This document shows, piece after piece, positions 1 to 8,354 of a stretch of 47,396 nt of DNA. The first letter of the stretch is position 1. Each line of letters begins with the position of its first letter. Both the position numbers and the translations under genes were made by a program. This DNA is from GCA-2794515 sp033763335 (GTDB lineage Bacteria > Chloroflexota > Anaerolineae > Aggregatilineales > Phototrophicaceae), in NCBI GenBank assembly GCA_033763335.1, contig JANRKU010000141.1, positions 1-47,396 of the forward strand, read 5' to 3'. Under the pieces are notes generated by a model, which worked only from the letters and a program-made list of their open reading frames with translations, was not told the origin of the DNA and ran no database searches.

Positions 1-243
1 ATCATCGGCAGGATTTAGGGCTGACCATGGCAATTCGACACTAACGGCTTGGGGTAATTCATTATTGGGTAAATCATAGGGTCTGCCATAAAATCCGCTA
101 TTGATTGAAGGAGTCACCCATGACGGTAATTCCCAATTGTAGCCAATCACAGTTGGCAAGGTGGGCGTTTGGGCAGTGATAGATACATGGCAAATCATGA
201 GCAAGGTGGTCATCAACATTAATCTATATAAATTAATCCGCAT
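1..243 (-). CDS. Secreted protein of unknown function, 3' part cut by window edge
   Basis: An open frame of 81 codons starts at 243 and runs off the left edge, so the C-terminus is unseen. The start has a plausible ribosome site (GAGGTG about 5 bases upstream). The first residues (MRINLYRLMLMTTLLMICH) are a short basic segment followed by a hydrophobic stretch, then VSITAQ. This looks like a secretory signal peptide cleaved around residues 23-26. The mature part that is visible is polar, rich in Pro, Asn and Trp, with no family I recognise. It lies downstream of the heliorhodopsin on the same strand with a 77-base gap, so co-transcription is possible but not shown. Confidence 0.6.
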   Translation of the reverse strand, partial: MRINLYRLMLMTTLLMICHVSITAQTPTLPTVIGYNWELPSWVTPSINSGFYGRPYDLPNNELPQAVSVELPWSALNPADD

Positions 244-320
244 TACTCACCTCACTTTTTTATGTATATTGGCATCGTCAGAGGCTTTGGTTAGCCTCTG
301 ACGAGTCGAATGAAATCCGA

Positions 321-1118
321 TTAGCTCGGTTGCAGTTGACCAGACCAAATTTGCCAAGCCAATGCCGATTTTGCCACAAGGCTCAACACAATATAGGCAC
401 GTTCCCCAAAAATGTAATTCTTCCATGGACCAATCCCACGATATTGTAACCACATATTGAGGGCAAAAATGTTGAAAAAGATGAAAATGGAGGCGATGAT
501 GATATAAACAAAATTCGGGATTTGCGTATTAACTGACGATGCCGCACCGACCAGATATAAAATAATCACAATCCACGGGATAATCCCAGCGATACATCCA
601 TAAATAAATGCTGTCCAGTCGGTTTTGGTAGTGGTCTGGTTGTGCAATTCCATCATCAAACCAAATAAGTTCATCATGGCATTTAAGCCAAACATCAAAA
701 TAAGTGTTGATAGGTCATAAATACCAACCAACATGCCGATTAAAACAATCATCAATGATGAACTGAGCGCGTATTCATACCAGCGTGCAGGGTTCATACC
801 ACGCTTGAGATTTTTCACATACCAATTATAAAAAACCGTCCCCAAGAAGAAATGGGCAACAGCCGATAACAATAAGAACACCGCCACCGAAGCACCAAAG
901 GGAATACTTGGTCCGGGTTGAAGGTTTTGCTCTAGGCTAAAACTACCTTCACCAACAACAGCCTTTAGGTAAAGGGTGCTGAGGGTGATAGTGAAATCAT
1001 TGCTCAGGGCAATCATGGCGATGCCTTGAATAAGGTGGAAAAACCCCATAATGAGGTTAAATCGTCTTAAATTCTTAAAGACACTTTCTGGTACAGTGGA
1101 AGCTACGGTTGAAGACAT
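321..1118 (-). CDS. Heliorhodopsin
   Basis: A 265-residue, seven-helix membrane protein of the heliorhodopsin family, a light-sensing retinal protein with inverted topology relative to type-1 rhodopsins. Family hallmarks are plain: the third-helix block RWYEYALSSSLMIVLIG, the GCIAGIIPWI block, and the last-helix block GERAYIVLSLVAKSALAWQ. By position K250 is the retinal Schiff-base lysine and E115 the counterion, so the chromophore site looks intact. Length matches family members (about 250-270). The start has AAAGGA seven bases upstream. No retinal-forming dioxygenase or carotenoid gene is in the window, so the retinal source is elsewhere. A DUF309 gene lies upstream on the same strand and a secreted protein downstream. 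Role of heliorhodopsins is still debated: signalling, transport modulation or enzyme control. Confidence 0.96.
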   Translation of the reverse strand: MSSTVASTVPESVFKNLRRFNLIMGFFHLIQGIAMIALSNDFTITLSTLYLKAVVGEGSFSLEQNLQPGPSIPFGASVAVFLLLSAVAHFFLGTVFYNWYVKNLKRGMNPARWYEYALSSSLMIVLIGMLVGIYDLSTLILMFGLNAMMNLFGLMMELHNQTTTKTDWTAFIYGCIAGIIPWIVIILYLVGAASSVNTQIPNFVYIIIASIFIFFNIFALNMWLQYRGIGPWKNYIFGERAYIVLSLVAKSALAWQIWSGQLQPS

Positions 1119-1168
1119 TTTTTATTCCTTTATTTTAAGAAAAAGATATTTCAGATATAGGTTTCACC

Positions 1169-1178
1169 GCATATATGC
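1169..1178. promoter_or_regulatory. Short perfect palindrome in the heliorhodopsin leader
   Basis: GCATATATGC, a 10-base perfect palindrome, lies about 50 bases upstream of the heliorhodopsin start in the AT-rich 129-base gap before the DUF309 gene. It could be an operator half-set or chance; no clear -35/-10 pair was found next to it. Confidence 0.2.
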
Positions 1179-1247
1179 ACGTATTTTAATTTGTGAATAT
1201 ATCAGCTAACCCAATTACAAAATCTGTAATCGGAATTATACATTTTT

Positions 1248-1628
1248 TTACGCCTGTAACCGTATAGGGTTTATCAAGCTCTTATCAAACCCTTCTAGTC
1301 CATTTATGATTAAACTGTCATGCACCTGTTTTGCATCGTGGCGCAGTTGGGCAATATCCACTCCGCTACACATATCGGGCAATTCTGCCATCCATCGGTC
1401 TGCACGACGGAGCATTTTGATTGCCCCACGCACATTCCCCTGCTCTATCTGATAATACCCCACCCCCACCTGCAAAATGGCTTTATACAATATGCGGATA
1501 GGCGCATCGGTATGCGCCCAGAGCGCCTCAAAAATATCGTGTTGGGCATAATATTCGCCCGCGTTAAAGGTATCAATGCCCTTCAGGGCTTCATTGGATA
1601 GGGGTTTCTGACAATCATCAATAATCAT
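1248..1628 (-). CDS. DUF309 family protein
   Basis: A 126-residue soluble protein with the DUF309 signature near the N-terminus (FNAGEYYAQHDIFEALW, residues about 21-37), followed by helical segments with the second family region YKAILQVGVGYYQIEQGN and RRADRWMAELP. DUF309 proteins are small helical proteins of unknown biochemical role, with conserved His and Glu in the motif. The start has GAGGA a few bases upstream. It precedes the heliorhodopsin on the same strand with a 129-base gap. A palindromic repeat lies just upstream. Function cannot be stated beyond the family. Confidence 0.85.
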   Translation of the reverse strand: MIIDDCQKPLSNEALKGIDTFNAGEYYAQHDIFEALWAHTDAPIRILYKAILQVGVGYYQIEQGNVRGAIKMLRRADRWMAELPDMCSGVDIAQLRHDAKQVHDSLIINGLEGFDKSLINPIRLQA

Positions 1629-1652
1629 AATTCCTCATGAATATAATTAGGC

Positions 1653-1682
1653 TGTAAGAGCGCAACGTGTTGCGCCCTTACA
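1653..1682. repeat. Dispersed palindromic repeat, family A (GTAAGRGCGC / GCGCCCTTAC)
   Basis: A 30-base near-perfect palindrome starting TGTAAGAGCGC and ending GCGCCCTTACA, between the SH3b membrane protein and DUF309 genes. Closely related copies occur at 10144, 33911, 41953 and 42169, and related palindromes with changed centre sequences at 31674, 33948 and 42013. It resembles REP-type elements; it can fold as a hairpin but has no U-tract, so it is not a typical terminator. Confidence 0.8.
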
Positions 1683-1693
1683 AAAACAACACC

Positions 1694-2962
1694 TTATTCA
1701 ATAATTGGCAAATTTCGGCAGGTGCTGGTCACAGTGACAATATCGGCAAAAACCCATCCACTTAAATCCTCATATTGGACTTGCCACCATGTCGAATCGG
1801 CATTGCGCCCAATCCCAAAAACCGTCGTCTCAAATGGGATACTGACCAAAATGCGTCCATCGGTAGTCGGTGTCTCACGCAGATTGACATTAAAATTCAT
1901 GACTACAAGGCACGGAATGGCTGATGTTGGGGCGCTGATAGTCGGTGTTGCCGTGTTATCTGGGTTGGGTGTCTGGGTTGGGGTGATAAGGAAGGTAGAA
2001 AGGGGTGCAGGTGTCGCCAATACAATGGGTGTGCGCGTGGGTGCTATCGGTGTGAATGTTACGACAGGTGGACGCGATGTGGCTGTGGCGGGTGGTGTTG
2101 ATGTGAGCATCACGACTGCTTCTGCGGTGGCTGTAATCGTGCTGGTCGCTGTGAGTGCCAATATCGCCCGTTCTGTTTGGATGGCAGGGAGTGGGGTGCG
2201 GTTAACTGCCCCACCACCTTGTTCTAGTTGCTCCAAAAATCCAGAAAAATCGCGGTCTAGCGATAGGCGCACAAAAAAGCCCATAGACCCAATGGCGGCA
2301 GTGGCTTGTGTCGCTTCGATACGCCCTTCGGCGGCAAGTTGCTTAAAATAACCGGTCATGGTGTCGGTGAGTCCTTGCACCACCACCTCCACATTCCCGC
2401 CATTGTCATTGATGAGTTGGCGTAACGTGACACCCGCATCGAGTTGTTCCAGAATAAATTCTTCTGCCAAGCCACCCGTCTCTTGTGAGATGATGTTCAA
2501 AATATCGGTGAAGATAACCTCACCCAATTCCTCAAATGTTTGGGTAGCACCTGCTGTAGGGGTTGGCAATGATGCCAATTCTGCCTGTAATTGCACCCGC
2601 GCCGTGTTGAACGTGATAAATATCATCACGAGTAACAAAATCCCTGTCCCCATCCCCAAAATGCCACGAGATTGTTTGAGGCGGTCTGGTCGGCGTAATT
2701 CGAGGAGCATGACTACAATCCCGCCGATAATCATCCCGATTCCCAAAATGGCACTCCCAATTTCAATCAATCCAAATTGGGTATTGGCACGGTTATCATT
2801 GACCACCGCCACCAATGGCAATAATGCCATCATAAACACCAATATAAGGTCTATAAAGGCAATTTTGGCATTTTTGCGGAGGGCGCGAATCAGGCTCATT
2901 AGCCCATATATCGTGGCAAAAAATCCTGCCAAAAGGAGTAGAAACAGGTTACTAGCAATCAT
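1694..2962 (-). CDS. Membrane protein with C-terminal SH3b domain
   Basis: A 422-residue protein with three N-terminal hydrophobic segments (about residues 1-25, 35-55, 67-90) and a fourth near 103-120. These are followed by an Ala/Leu-rich region, then a long Thr/Pro-rich low-complexity linker (about 265-345). The C-terminal domain (about 350-415) carries NVNLRETPTTDGRILVSIP and STWWQVQYEDLSGWVFADIV, the pattern of a bacterial SH3-type-3 domain. The SH3b part is probably outside the cell and binds wall or peptide ligands. Its start overlaps the stop of the upstream gene by 4 bases (ATGA), so the two are translationally coupled. Residues about 145-235 resemble the C-terminal half of that neighbour, so the pair are tandem paralogues. 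Exact role unknown. Confidence 0.85.
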   Translation of the reverse strand: MIASNLFLLLLAGFFATIYGLMSLIRALRKNAKIAFIDLILVFMMALLPLVAVVNDNRANTQFGLIEIGSAILGIGMIIGGIVVMLLELRRPDRLKQSRGILGMGTGILLLVMIFITFNTARVQLQAELASLPTPTAGATQTFEELGEVIFTDILNIISQETGGLAEEFILEQLDAGVTLRQLINDNGGNVEVVVQGLTDTMTGYFKQLAAEGRIEATQATAAIGSMGFFVRLSLDRDFSGFLEQLEQGGGAVNRTPLPAIQTERAILALTATSTITATAEAVVMLTSTPPATATSRPPVVTFTPIAPTRTPIVLATPAPLSTFLITPTQTPNPDNTATPTISAPTSAIPCLVVMNFNVNLRETPTTDGRILVSIPFETTVFGIGRNADSTWWQVQYEDLSGWVFADIVTVTSTCRNLPIIE

Positions 2963-3711
2963 GGCGCGGGGGTGCTTTCTGGCGTATCAAAACGCGCCAA
3001 CATCCCATTGAGGCTACTATTCACACCCAAACGCACAATGGTCGGCATAGAGGCGAGTGCAAATGAGGCGGCGCTCTCATCCATTTGTCCATTACGTGCC
3101 ATTTCTTGGATGCCATTGCTCATAATATCGGTGATTTGTGTGATGGCAATTTCCAAGTCGCCCCCGTGTTCGCTGATGAGCGATGCCACACTCGCCCCAC
3201 CATCTAATAGCAATGTGACTTCATCGGCAGGTAGCCCTGTTTGCTCGGCAATGACGATTGCCACATTATCCAAAATTTGACGGGCAGTTTCACGGCTGGT
3301 CGGGGTGGATACAATGACCATTTCGGTGCTATCCGCTTCAACCACATCCTCATCCAACATATCACGCAGGTCATTTCTGGCTTCTATCAAAGTGATGCCG
3401 ATGGTCATCACAAACAGGGAAAATCCCAACACGCTCAACCATGCAGACCGATTTTTTGACATTTTGCGGATGGTGAGTACCAACCCAATGACCAATACAA
3501 TGATGGCGGTGACGATGGATAAAAATTCGAGTGTGTCAAAAATGGCGCTGGTCTGATTATCCAACGCGAGGGCAAATCCAACCGCCACCAATACCAATAC
3601 CAAACAGGCGATATAAAGGGGCGTGCTAAGGGGACGTGGGAAGGTATAAAGCAACGAGGCAATCAACAGGAGCAAAAGAGCCTGTGCGCTGATGAGCAAA
3701 AATAATGCCAT
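2959..3711 (-). CDS. Membrane protein, paralogue of the SH3b neighbour
   Basis: A 250-residue protein when started at 3711, where GAAAGGA sits about 11 bases upstream. A longer frame back to 3777 would overlap the biotin carboxylase gene and has no such site. It has four hydrophobic segments in the first half, then a soluble part (about 125-240) with repeated Gly-Ala-Ser elements such as LLLDGGASVASLISEHGGDL. The downstream SH3b protein has a matching block (LEQLDAGVTLRQLINDNGG), in the same order and spacing. This copy lacks the Thr/Pro linker and the SH3b domain. Function unknown; it is coupled by a 4-base overlap to the SH3b gene. Confidence 0.8.
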   Translation of the reverse strand: MALFLLISAQALLLLLIASLLYTFPRPLSTPLYIACLVLVLVAVGFALALDNQTSAIFDTLEFLSIVTAIIVLVIGLVLTIRKMSKNRSAWLSVLGFSLFVMTIGITLIEARNDLRDMLDEDVVEADSTEMVIVSTPTSRETARQILDNVAIVIAEQTGLPADEVTLLLDGGASVASLISEHGGDLEIAITQITDIMSNGIQEMARNGQMDESAASFALASMPTIVRLGVNSSLNGMLARFDTPESTPAP

Positions 3712-3734
3712 GCGGGTAAAAATCCTTTCACTGG

Positions 3735-5240
3735 TTAACGGGTGTTTTGAATCCGAAACGCATCTGTGCGTCCCCATGGGCTAAAACGGTCACTATCACT
3801 ATCGGCATTGGGCGTTTGTGTGTTGGTCGTCATAGTGGCTTCGCTCAATAAGAGGGCAAATAACGCCGAGAGTGGCGGTGGTGGGGCTTGTGGGAGCAAT
3901 GTTGCGAGATTTGCATCAATATAAGCCGTATGAATTTGCCCTGTGGCAAAAATGGGGTCATCTAATAATGCCAATAAAAAGTCAATATTGGTGGTCGTAC
4001 CGAGTAGCACCGTTTGGCGCAATGCCGATTTCATCCGCCCGATGGCATCATCCCGATTTTCATCATACACAATCAATTTGGCAATCATGGGGTCATAATA
4101 AATGCTGATATGGTCGCCACTCACCAGCCCTGTATCCACGCGCACATTGGGCGCGATGGGTGGGATGAAGGTCTGTACTTGTCCAATGGCGGGCAAAAAG
4201 TTGTTATGGGCATCTTCGGCATAAATCCGACATTCAATGGCATGTCCACGTTGGCGAATATCGGCTTGGGTGAAGGATAGGGCTTCCCCAGAGGCGATTT
4301 TGAACTGCCATTTGACAATATCCACCCCTGTCACCAATTCGGTGATGGGATGTTCGACCTGCAAGCGGGTATTCATCTCCAAAAAATAAAATTCTTGGCT
4401 TGGCGTGGCGATAAATTCCACCGTCCCCGCATTGACATAATTCACCGCCCGCCCCGCATTCACCGCCGCCTCACAAATTTGGGCGCGTGTGGCATCTGTC
4501 AATAAAGGCGATGGTGTTTCTTCGATAATTTTTTGATGACGGCGTTGGGCGCTACATTCGCGTTCATAGAGGTGCAAAATGTTGCCATGGTCATCTGCCA
4601 GCAATTGCACTTCGATATGCCTGCCATTTTCGATATATTTTTCGAGGAACACACGCGGGTCGTTGAAGGCGTTTTGTGCCTCACGACGCGCCCCTGCGAG
4701 GGCTTCTAGCAGGTCATCAGCAGACCGCACAATGCGAATCCCTTTGCCACCACCGCCACCAGCGGCTTTGACCATGACGGGATACCCCATTTTTTGTGCC
4801 TCTGCGAGAAATAGGTCATCATCGGCGCTTTCCGATTGAAATCCGGGGACAATTGGCACGCCTGCGGAGTGCATTAGCGCACGCGCCACTGTTTTGACCC
4901 CCATCGCTCGAATCGTAGCAGGTTTTGGTCCAACCCACACCAAACCAGCCTCTAGCACTTCTCCCGCAAAATCTTCGCTTTCAGAGAGAAATCCATAACC
5001 GGGGTGAATACTATCACAGCCACTTTTGAGGGCAATTTCGATGAGCAATTCGCCCAATAAATAACTTTCTTTGGCGCTATTCCCCCCCAATGGATAGGCT
5101 TCATCCGCCAAAAAGACATGACGCGCCCGCGCATCGGGGTCAGAATAAACAGCAACGGTCTGAATCCCCAATTCCTGACACGCCCGAATGAGGCGCACCG
5201 CAATTTCGCCACGATTGGCGATGAGGCATTTTTTGAGCAT
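3735..5240 (-). CDS. accC: Biotin carboxylase (acyl-CoA carboxylase alpha, BC part)
   Basis: Catalyses ATP-dependent carboxylation of the biotin on a carrier protein, the first half-reaction of acetyl- or acyl-CoA carboxylase. The N-terminal ATP-grasp start is LKKCLIANRGEIAVRLIRAC. The glycine-rich ATP loop is AAGGGGGKGIRIV (about 160-172), and the active-site block is FLEMNTRLQVEHPITELVTG. Length is 501 residues when started at 5240 (GAAAG 9 bases upstream); an ATG two codons earlier is possible. The usual free AccC is about 450 residues. The extra tail ends in SPWGRTDAFRIQNTR, which resembles the start of the BT domain of acyl-CoA carboxylase alpha chains. The rest of that domain plus the biotin carrier appears in a separate gene at 26353. 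No carboxyltransferase gene is in the window. Confidence 0.95.
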   Translation of the reverse strand: MLKKCLIANRGEIAVRLIRACQELGIQTVAVYSDPDARARHVFLADEAYPLGGNSAKESYLLGELLIEIALKSGCDSIHPGYGFLSESEDFAGEVLEAGLVWVGPKPATIRAMGVKTVARALMHSAGVPIVPGFQSESADDDLFLAEAQKMGYPVMVKAAGGGGGKGIRIVRSADDLLEALAGARREAQNAFNDPRVFLEKYIENGRHIEVQLLADDHGNILHLYERECSAQRRHQKIIEETPSPLLTDATRAQICEAAVNAGRAVNYVNAGTVEFIATPSQEFYFLEMNTRLQVEHPITELVTGVDIVKWQFKIASGEALSFTQADIRQRGHAIECRIYAEDAHNNFLPAIGQVQTFIPPIAPNVRVDTGLVSGDHISIYYDPMIAKLIVYDENRDDAIGRMKSALRQTVLLGTTTNIDFLLALLDDPIFATGQIHTAYIDANLATLLPQAPPPPLSALFALLLSEATMTTNTQTPNADSDSDRFSPWGRTDAFRIQNTR

Positions 5241-5282
5241 GGGCATCTTCTTTCAAATTATAATTTTTTAATGTGGTCATTG

Positions 5283-5300
5283 GGCATAACCGATTATGCC
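5283..5300. promoter_or_regulatory. Small perfect hairpin in the biotin carboxylase leader
   Basis: GGCATAA and TTATGCC flank a four-base loop about 45 bases upstream of the biotin carboxylase start, in the divergent gap before the plus-strand gene at 5442. It may be an operator or leader hairpin; no T-run follows, so it is not a clear terminator. Confidence 0.3.
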
Positions 5301-5441
5301 TCTACACAATCATTATACAGACCTAACATTGATAATCCATGAATTTTTCTTGAAAATGTAAAACCTTTATTTGGTTTTATCCCATTCTAAGGTTATCATA
5401 AAAGAAGAATTGTCCTTATAAGCACACGATAGGCAGGGAAG

Positions 5442-5804
5442 ATGAGTAATCCAGCCACAACCCATATTTTTGAAATCAAAACATACATGATTATTTGGCG
5501 ACAGATGGAAGTGCGGAATATTGGCGGGGTCATGGTCAATATTCGAGGCATTGTACGCTGTACAGGGGATGACGGTTATACAATGGATGTGATGTTCGTC
5601 TCTGAAGAAAGTGATTATCCAGAGGCAATTTATGAAGTCGAAAATAAAAAAGGCTATTTGTTTATGCCCATCAGCGACATGATGGCATTTATAGATACTG
5701 TCCGCAACGAAAGCCCAATTTATGGGCATCTACGCGGGGATAGACCCGATTGGATGAGCGTGACCACCTCGCAAGAACCTGTCGGCGAAGGGGAACACAA
5801 GTAA
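5442..5804 (+). CDS. Small protein of unknown function upstream of a response regulator
   Basis: A 120-residue soluble protein with no membrane segment. The middle is a beta-rich stretch (VNIRGIVRCTGDDGYTMDVMFV) and the end is polar. I do not recognise a family. It starts after AGGGAAG just upstream of the ATG and ends 12 bases before the receiver-domain gene, so the two are likely one operon. A reading frame of equal length on the other strand (5367-5729) overlaps it. The plus frame is preferred because of its spacing to the next gene and its ordinary composition. A role linked to the two-component genes is only inferred from position. Confidence 0.6.
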   Translation: MSNPATTHIFEIKTYMIIWRQMEVRNIGGVMVNIRGIVRCTGDDGYTMDVMFVSEESDYPEAIYEVENKKGYLFMPISDMMAFIDTVRNESPIYGHLRGDRPDWMSVTTSQEPVGEGEHK

Positions 5805-5816
5805 AGCAGGAATCAC

Positions 5817-6185
5817 ATGAGCGCAAAAATTTTATACATTGAAGATAACGAACAAAATATGCGCCTTGTCCGCAAAATCCTTTTGCACGCAGGCTATGAG
5901 TTTTGTGGTGCAGAAGATGGGATGAGCGGGTTAGAGATGGCACAAAGCGAACAACCCAATATTATCCTCATGGATGTTAATTTGCCCGATATTGATGGGC
6001 TAGAAGCCACAGCACGCCTCAAAAATAGTCATTTGGCACATATCCCTGTGATTGCCATAACTGCTAATGCCATGGTCGGTGATAAAGAAAAGGCGTTACA
6101 GGCAGGTTGCGATGGCTATTTACCAAAACCAGTCAGTAGACAAGAATTATTGGCATTGGTAGAAGAATTTTTAGCACTGCAATAG
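5817..6185 (+). CDS. CheY/DivK-like single-domain response regulator
   Basis: A 122-residue stand-alone receiver domain. The acidic pocket is E9-D10, the phospho-acceptor is D53 (in NIILMDVNLPDIDG), the switch Thr is T82 and the conserved Lys is K104 in YLPKPVSRQE. There is no DNA-binding or output domain, so it should act by protein-protein contact or as a phosphate relay. It follows a small unknown gene by 12 bases, and its stop faces the stop of a large sensor histidine kinase only 5 bases away on the other strand. That kinase is a plausible partner by proximity, although convergent orientation means they are not one transcript. Confidence 0.95.
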   Translation: MSAKILYIEDNEQNMRLVRKILLHAGYEFCGAEDGMSGLEMAQSEQPNIILMDVNLPDIDGLEATARLKNSHLAHIPVIAITANAMVGDKEKALQAGCDGYLPKPVSRQELLALVEEFLALQ

Positions 6186-6189
6186 GTTG

Positions 6190-8310
6190 TTATGAAAGCG
6201 GCAATGTCACGGTGAAGGTCGTCCCTTCACCGCCTTTGCTCATCACAGAAATTGCCCCCCCATGTGTTTCGACAGCATTTTTGACCAAACTTAGCCCCAA
6301 GCCTATCCCCGCCACTTCACCAAAATTGCTCCCCCGATAAAACGGGTCAAAAATATGCTCTAATTCGCTCTCTAAAATGCCAATACCCTTATCATTTACC
6401 GTCAAGACAAGGTGTGTCTGTATCTGCTTAATTTCAATCGTCACAGGGGTAAGTTCTGGCGAGTATTTAAGCGCATTTGATAACAGATTATTCAAAATAA
6501 TATCCAACAGGTTATTATCTATGGTCACAAGTGGGAAATTATCTGGTATCACAAACACAATTGGGTGTTGATGGGTTGGGTCACTAAGTTGATAACGTGC
6601 AATAATTTTTCTAATCATCTCCGATACATTCGTGAGAACAGGTGAAAATGTGTAATCGAGTTGTCCTTGCAAAATACGCGCCATATCCGATAGCATTTGG
6701 GTGAGTCGGTCTATTTCGGCATAGATATGACTCATTTTTTCGTCACGTTTTTCTTTACTCATCTGGTCAGAATAATTGTCTAACAGATTTGTAGAGGATA
6801 GGATAATGCTCAATGGTGTACGAAATTCATGCGAGATGCGTCTCATCATCCGTATTTTAATTTCATTGAGTTCTGCTTGTTTTTCTAGGGCAATTCGCAG
6901 GGCTTGGGTCTCAATACGTGCTTCTTCTGCCAAAACACGCGAGGTTGCATCTAACCCAACCGCTTGAATTTCAATAATATGACCCATATCATCTTGTATA
7001 GCGATAAATTCCCAATCTGTCCACAATAAGCGCCCATCACGATGGGGTTTGCGAAATGTGATAGATACAGGATGTCCCGGATTTTCCATACATTGTTGAA
7101 CACATTCTCGCACTTTATCCCAATCTTGCTCATAAATCGTACTAAGGGCTTCACTACCAATAATTTTTTCTCGGTTCATGTCAAAATGATCTATAAACCG
7201 TTGATTAGCATAGACATACTTGCCATAAATATCAGTACGGACAAGGTAAGAGGTTTGCGATTCTATGAGTGATTGCAATTGATTGCGTTGTTTGACTAAA
7301 TCGAGTTCATATTGCTTTTGCTGGGTATTATCGCGGTTATAAATGACGAGGTTATCACTGTCTTCATCTACACGCACCACCTGATGCTTATACCACCCTG
7401 CACCAATTTGTGTATCGGGTATCTGGTATTCTTGCAATAATGGTTCGCCCGTCTCAATAACGCGCTTATACTGCTCAAAAAAGCCGTTGGTGCGGTTGAT
7501 AGGGAATAATTCACAAATGAGTCTCCCTATCAGTTGGTCACGGGTCATATTTAATTGGTTACAACCCGCGCTATTGACCTCCATTAACCGAAAATCAATC
7601 ACTTGATTATTGGCATCACGAACTGCCTGCAACAAGAAAATACCATCAAGGTCAGATTCCATCGTCCTTCGTAACTGATTGGCGACTAATTCGAGCGATT
7701 GCATATAGCGTTGATAGGTATTCTCTTGATAAAGTCGCGCCACAATAAGAAGTGCATTTCCAGCTACATGAAACAAGAAAATGCCTCTGAGAATATCTAT
7801 AAAGGATATACTACTTGGTGTGAGCCACGCAAAAATAATGATGATAGTGAGGTTCAAAACCATCACCCCAAGCCACTCCGCCCAATTGACAAAAAATAAT
7901 GCCCATGCCACCACAAATAATAGATAGGCGAGTTCAATATATGAATTGGGATGTGGATGGATAGCAAAGCTGGCTGTCACCAAAATTTGTGAATAGATGA
8001 GCAAGCGTGCCGATATACGCCAAAAACCGCGCCGAGCCAATAAATAGCATACCAAACTGGTGGTCGCATAAGAACTGGAAATGATAAGGCGTATCACCCA
8101 TGAGGATATATCGGATATATTGCTATAGCTTGGCAATATCGAAAAAATACCCACAATAATCATCACCAATAACGCCATATTCAGCGCCCGTTCTTGGCGA
8201 TATTCAATTGAGAATGGGGGGGTTTTCCCTATTGGGGTAATAAGGTGGCGTATGGTTTTCGAGATTTTTTGCCACAGGGTGCTATGTTGATTATTATGAA
8301 TGGCTTTCAA
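6190..8310 (-). CDS. Membrane sensor histidine kinase with two PAS domains
   Basis: A 706-residue kinase. Residues about 42-195 hold roughly six hydrophobic segments. A first PAS-like domain follows (about 205-330, with NSAGCNQLNMTRDQLIGR), then a second PAS (about 340-460, YVYANQRFIDHFDMNREKI). Next come a coiled linker and HisKA with the phosphorylated H494 in RRISHEFRTPLSII. The C-terminal ATPase domain has the N box around N612 (NNLLSNALKYS), the G1 box DKGIGI (640-645) and the G2 box GLGLSLVKNAV (670-680). All catalytic boxes look intact. It has no receiver domain of its own. The convergent receiver gene at 5817 is a likely partner. The six-helix membrane part is not a sensor type I can name. 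Confidence 0.93.
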   Translation of the reverse strand: MKAIHNNQHSTLWQKISKTIRHLITPIGKTPPFSIEYRQERALNMALLVMIIVGIFSILPSYSNISDISSWVIRLIISSSYATTSLVCYLLARRGFWRISARLLIYSQILVTASFAIHPHPNSYIELAYLLFVVAWALFFVNWAEWLGVMVLNLTIIIIFAWLTPSSISFIDILRGIFLFHVAGNALLIVARLYQENTYQRYMQSLELVANQLRRTMESDLDGIFLLQAVRDANNQVIDFRLMEVNSAGCNQLNMTRDQLIGRLICELFPINRTNGFFEQYKRVIETGEPLLQEYQIPDTQIGAGWYKHQVVRVDEDSDNLVIYNRDNTQQKQYELDLVKQRNQLQSLIESQTSYLVRTDIYGKYVYANQRFIDHFDMNREKIIGSEALSTIYEQDWDKVRECVQQCMENPGHPVSITFRKPHRDGRLLWTDWEFIAIQDDMGHIIEIQAVGLDATSRVLAEEARIETQALRIALEKQAELNEIKIRMMRRISHEFRTPLSIILSSTNLLDNYSDQMSKEKRDEKMSHIYAEIDRLTQMLSDMARILQGQLDYTFSPVLTNVSEMIRKIIARYQLSDPTHQHPIVFVIPDNFPLVTIDNNLLDIILNNLLSNALKYSPELTPVTIEIKQIQTHLVLTVNDKGIGILESELEHIFDPFYRGSNFGEVAGIGLGLSLVKNAVETHGGAISVMSKGGEGTTFTVTLPLS

Positions 8311-8354
8311 GATTCTTTCTCTGTAATAACTTAGTTAATCGTTGTATACAGAGA

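Noticed and set aside
2358..3011. Long plus-strand frames (also around 1722-2351) opposite the SH3b membrane protein
   Set aside because: They are mirror frames of a real gene with unlikely composition; the minus frame has membrane segments, an SH3b domain and a proper start.
5367..5729. A 120-codon frame on the minus strand opposite the small unknown gene
   Set aside because: Cys- and His-rich composition without family, and it conflicts with the plus frame that is well placed before the receiver gene.
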